NCBI GenBank assembly: GCA_025964935.1
Contig: JAOPXW010000110.1
Coordinates: 1 to 6,597 of the forward strand
Length of the DNA stretch: 6,597 nt
Origin: Friedmanniella sp.
GTDB lineage: Bacteria; Actinomycetota; Actinomycetes; Propionibacteriales; Propionibacteriaceae
Direction of reading: 5' to 3'
Within the stretch, counting starts at the first letter, position 1. Each line of letters begins with the position of its first letter. A model generated the notes under the pieces. It was not told the origin of the DNA. It worked only from the letters and a program-made list of their open reading frames with translations, and did not search any database. Shown piece after piece: positions 6,036 through 6,597 of the stretch. Position numbers and translations under genes: made by a program.

Positions 6036-6597
6036 ATGGCGAGCACACTGAGCAGTTCGGAGGCGACCCGGCTCGCCCCCGCCCGGGCCGTTCCGGGGGC
6101 CGGCGGCAAGAAGCGGCGCGGGCCGTACCCGTTCTGGTTCCTGCTGGTCCCGGGGGCGATCTACCTCCTCTTCTTCGTCGTCCCCACCGTGTCGTCGTTC
6201 TACTACTCGTTCACCCGGTGGGACCTGTTCACCTCGACCTGGATCGGGCTGGACAACTACCGCACCTTCTTCGCCGAGCAGGCGTTGGTCATCGGGTTGC
6301 GCAACACCTTGATCTACGCGGTGCTGACGTCTGGGTTGAAGGTGGTGCTGGGGATGGCCCTGGCCCTGCTCCTGACCTCCAAGATCATCGCCCGCGGCTA
6401 CCTGCGGTCCGTGGTCTTCTTCCCGGTCCTGGTCTCGGCCATCGGCGTGGGACTCACCTTCACCGTGCTGCTCAATCCGGAGCGCGGGCTGGTCAACGTC
6501 GCTCTGGGCGGGGTCGGCGTCCACGGCCCGGGCTGGCTGACCAACCCGTCCCTGGCCCTCATCTCGGTCGGCCTGGTCGACGTCTGGAAGGGCGTCG
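6036..6597 (+). CDS. ABC sugar transporter permease, MalF type (N-terminal part, cut by window edge)
   Basis: The 187 visible residues are the N-terminal part of an integral membrane subunit of a CUT1 carbohydrate importer. A polar, basic N-terminus (to KKRRG, 25-29) leads into membrane segments at about 32-56, 88-114, 124-147 and a fourth from about 172 that is cut off. The motif TRWDLFTSTWIGLDNYRTFF (60-79), between the first two segments, is typical of MalF/UgpA-like subunits. The cytoplasmic EAA loop that contacts the ATPase lies past the right edge. The ATG at 6036 is preceded by AAAGGA (6022-6027) at eight bases. It follows the binding-protein gene by 91 bp with only a stem-loop between, so it is probably co-transcribed. 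A second permease (MalG type) is expected next. CUT1 importers often share an ATPase encoded elsewhere. Confidence 0.92.
   Translation, partial: MASTLSSSEATRLAPARAVPGAGGKKRRGPYPFWFLLVPGAIYLLFFVVPTVSSFYYSFTRWDLFTSTWIGLDNYRTFFAEQALVIGLRNTLIYAVLTSGLKVVLGMALALLLTSKIIARGYLRSVVFFPVLVSAIGVGLTFTVLLNPERGLVNVALGGVGVHGPGWLTNPSLALISVGLVDVWKGV

Noticed and set aside
4631..6109. A 492-codon open frame antisense to the binding-protein gene
   Set aside because: It is a shadow frame without domains. The opposite strand encodes a complete lipoprotein with signal peptide and ribosome site, and the frame crosses the 16-bp stem-loop.

Overview
The window looks like a chromosomal sugar-catabolism locus from a high-GC Gram-positive (Actinomycetota). 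Supporting signs are the strongly G/C-biased third codon positions, a GTG start, AGGAG-type ribosome sites, a Ser/Gly-rich lipoprotein linker, and a rhamnose isomerase of the Streptomyces-like subtype. Genus cannot be decided from the sequence. No mobile element, CRISPR array, tRNA or rRNA was seen.

Layout. Minus strand, 1-1839: a two-gene catabolic operon, rhaI (L-rhamnose isomerase, complete) followed by rhaD (bifunctional L-rhamnulose-1-phosphate aldolase / lactaldehyde dehydrogenase), whose C-terminal part runs off the left edge. Positions 1840-2031 form a divergent promoter region with two LacI-type operator-like sites. Plus strand, 2032-4296: a 754-residue intracellular GH78 alpha-L-rhamnosidase. 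Positions 4297-4585 hold two hairpins, two further operator-like sites, a good promoter and a perfect 16-bp palindrome inside its spacer. Positions 4586-5944 encode a lipoprotein sugar-binding protein of a CUT1-type ABC transporter. A perfect 16-bp stem-loop then separates it from the first permease gene (6036 onward, cut by the right edge).

How the parts fit (inference). The ABC transporter imports a rhamnose-containing oligosaccharide or rhamnoside. The signal-peptide-less rhamnosidase releases L-rhamnose in the cytoplasm. RhaI makes L-rhamnulose. A kinase outside the window would phosphorylate it, and RhaD would split it to DHAP and L-lactaldehyde and oxidise the latter. Four AT-rich sites related to the palindrome TGAAACGTTTCA, all intergenic and two of them just downstream of well-formed promoters, suggest one LacI-family repressor (gene not in this window) controls the whole set.

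The genes belong to known families. The points most worth checking are the shared operator set, an Asp in place of a metal-binding His in RhaI, the palindrome inside the transporter promoter, and the very stable stem-loop after the binding-protein gene.
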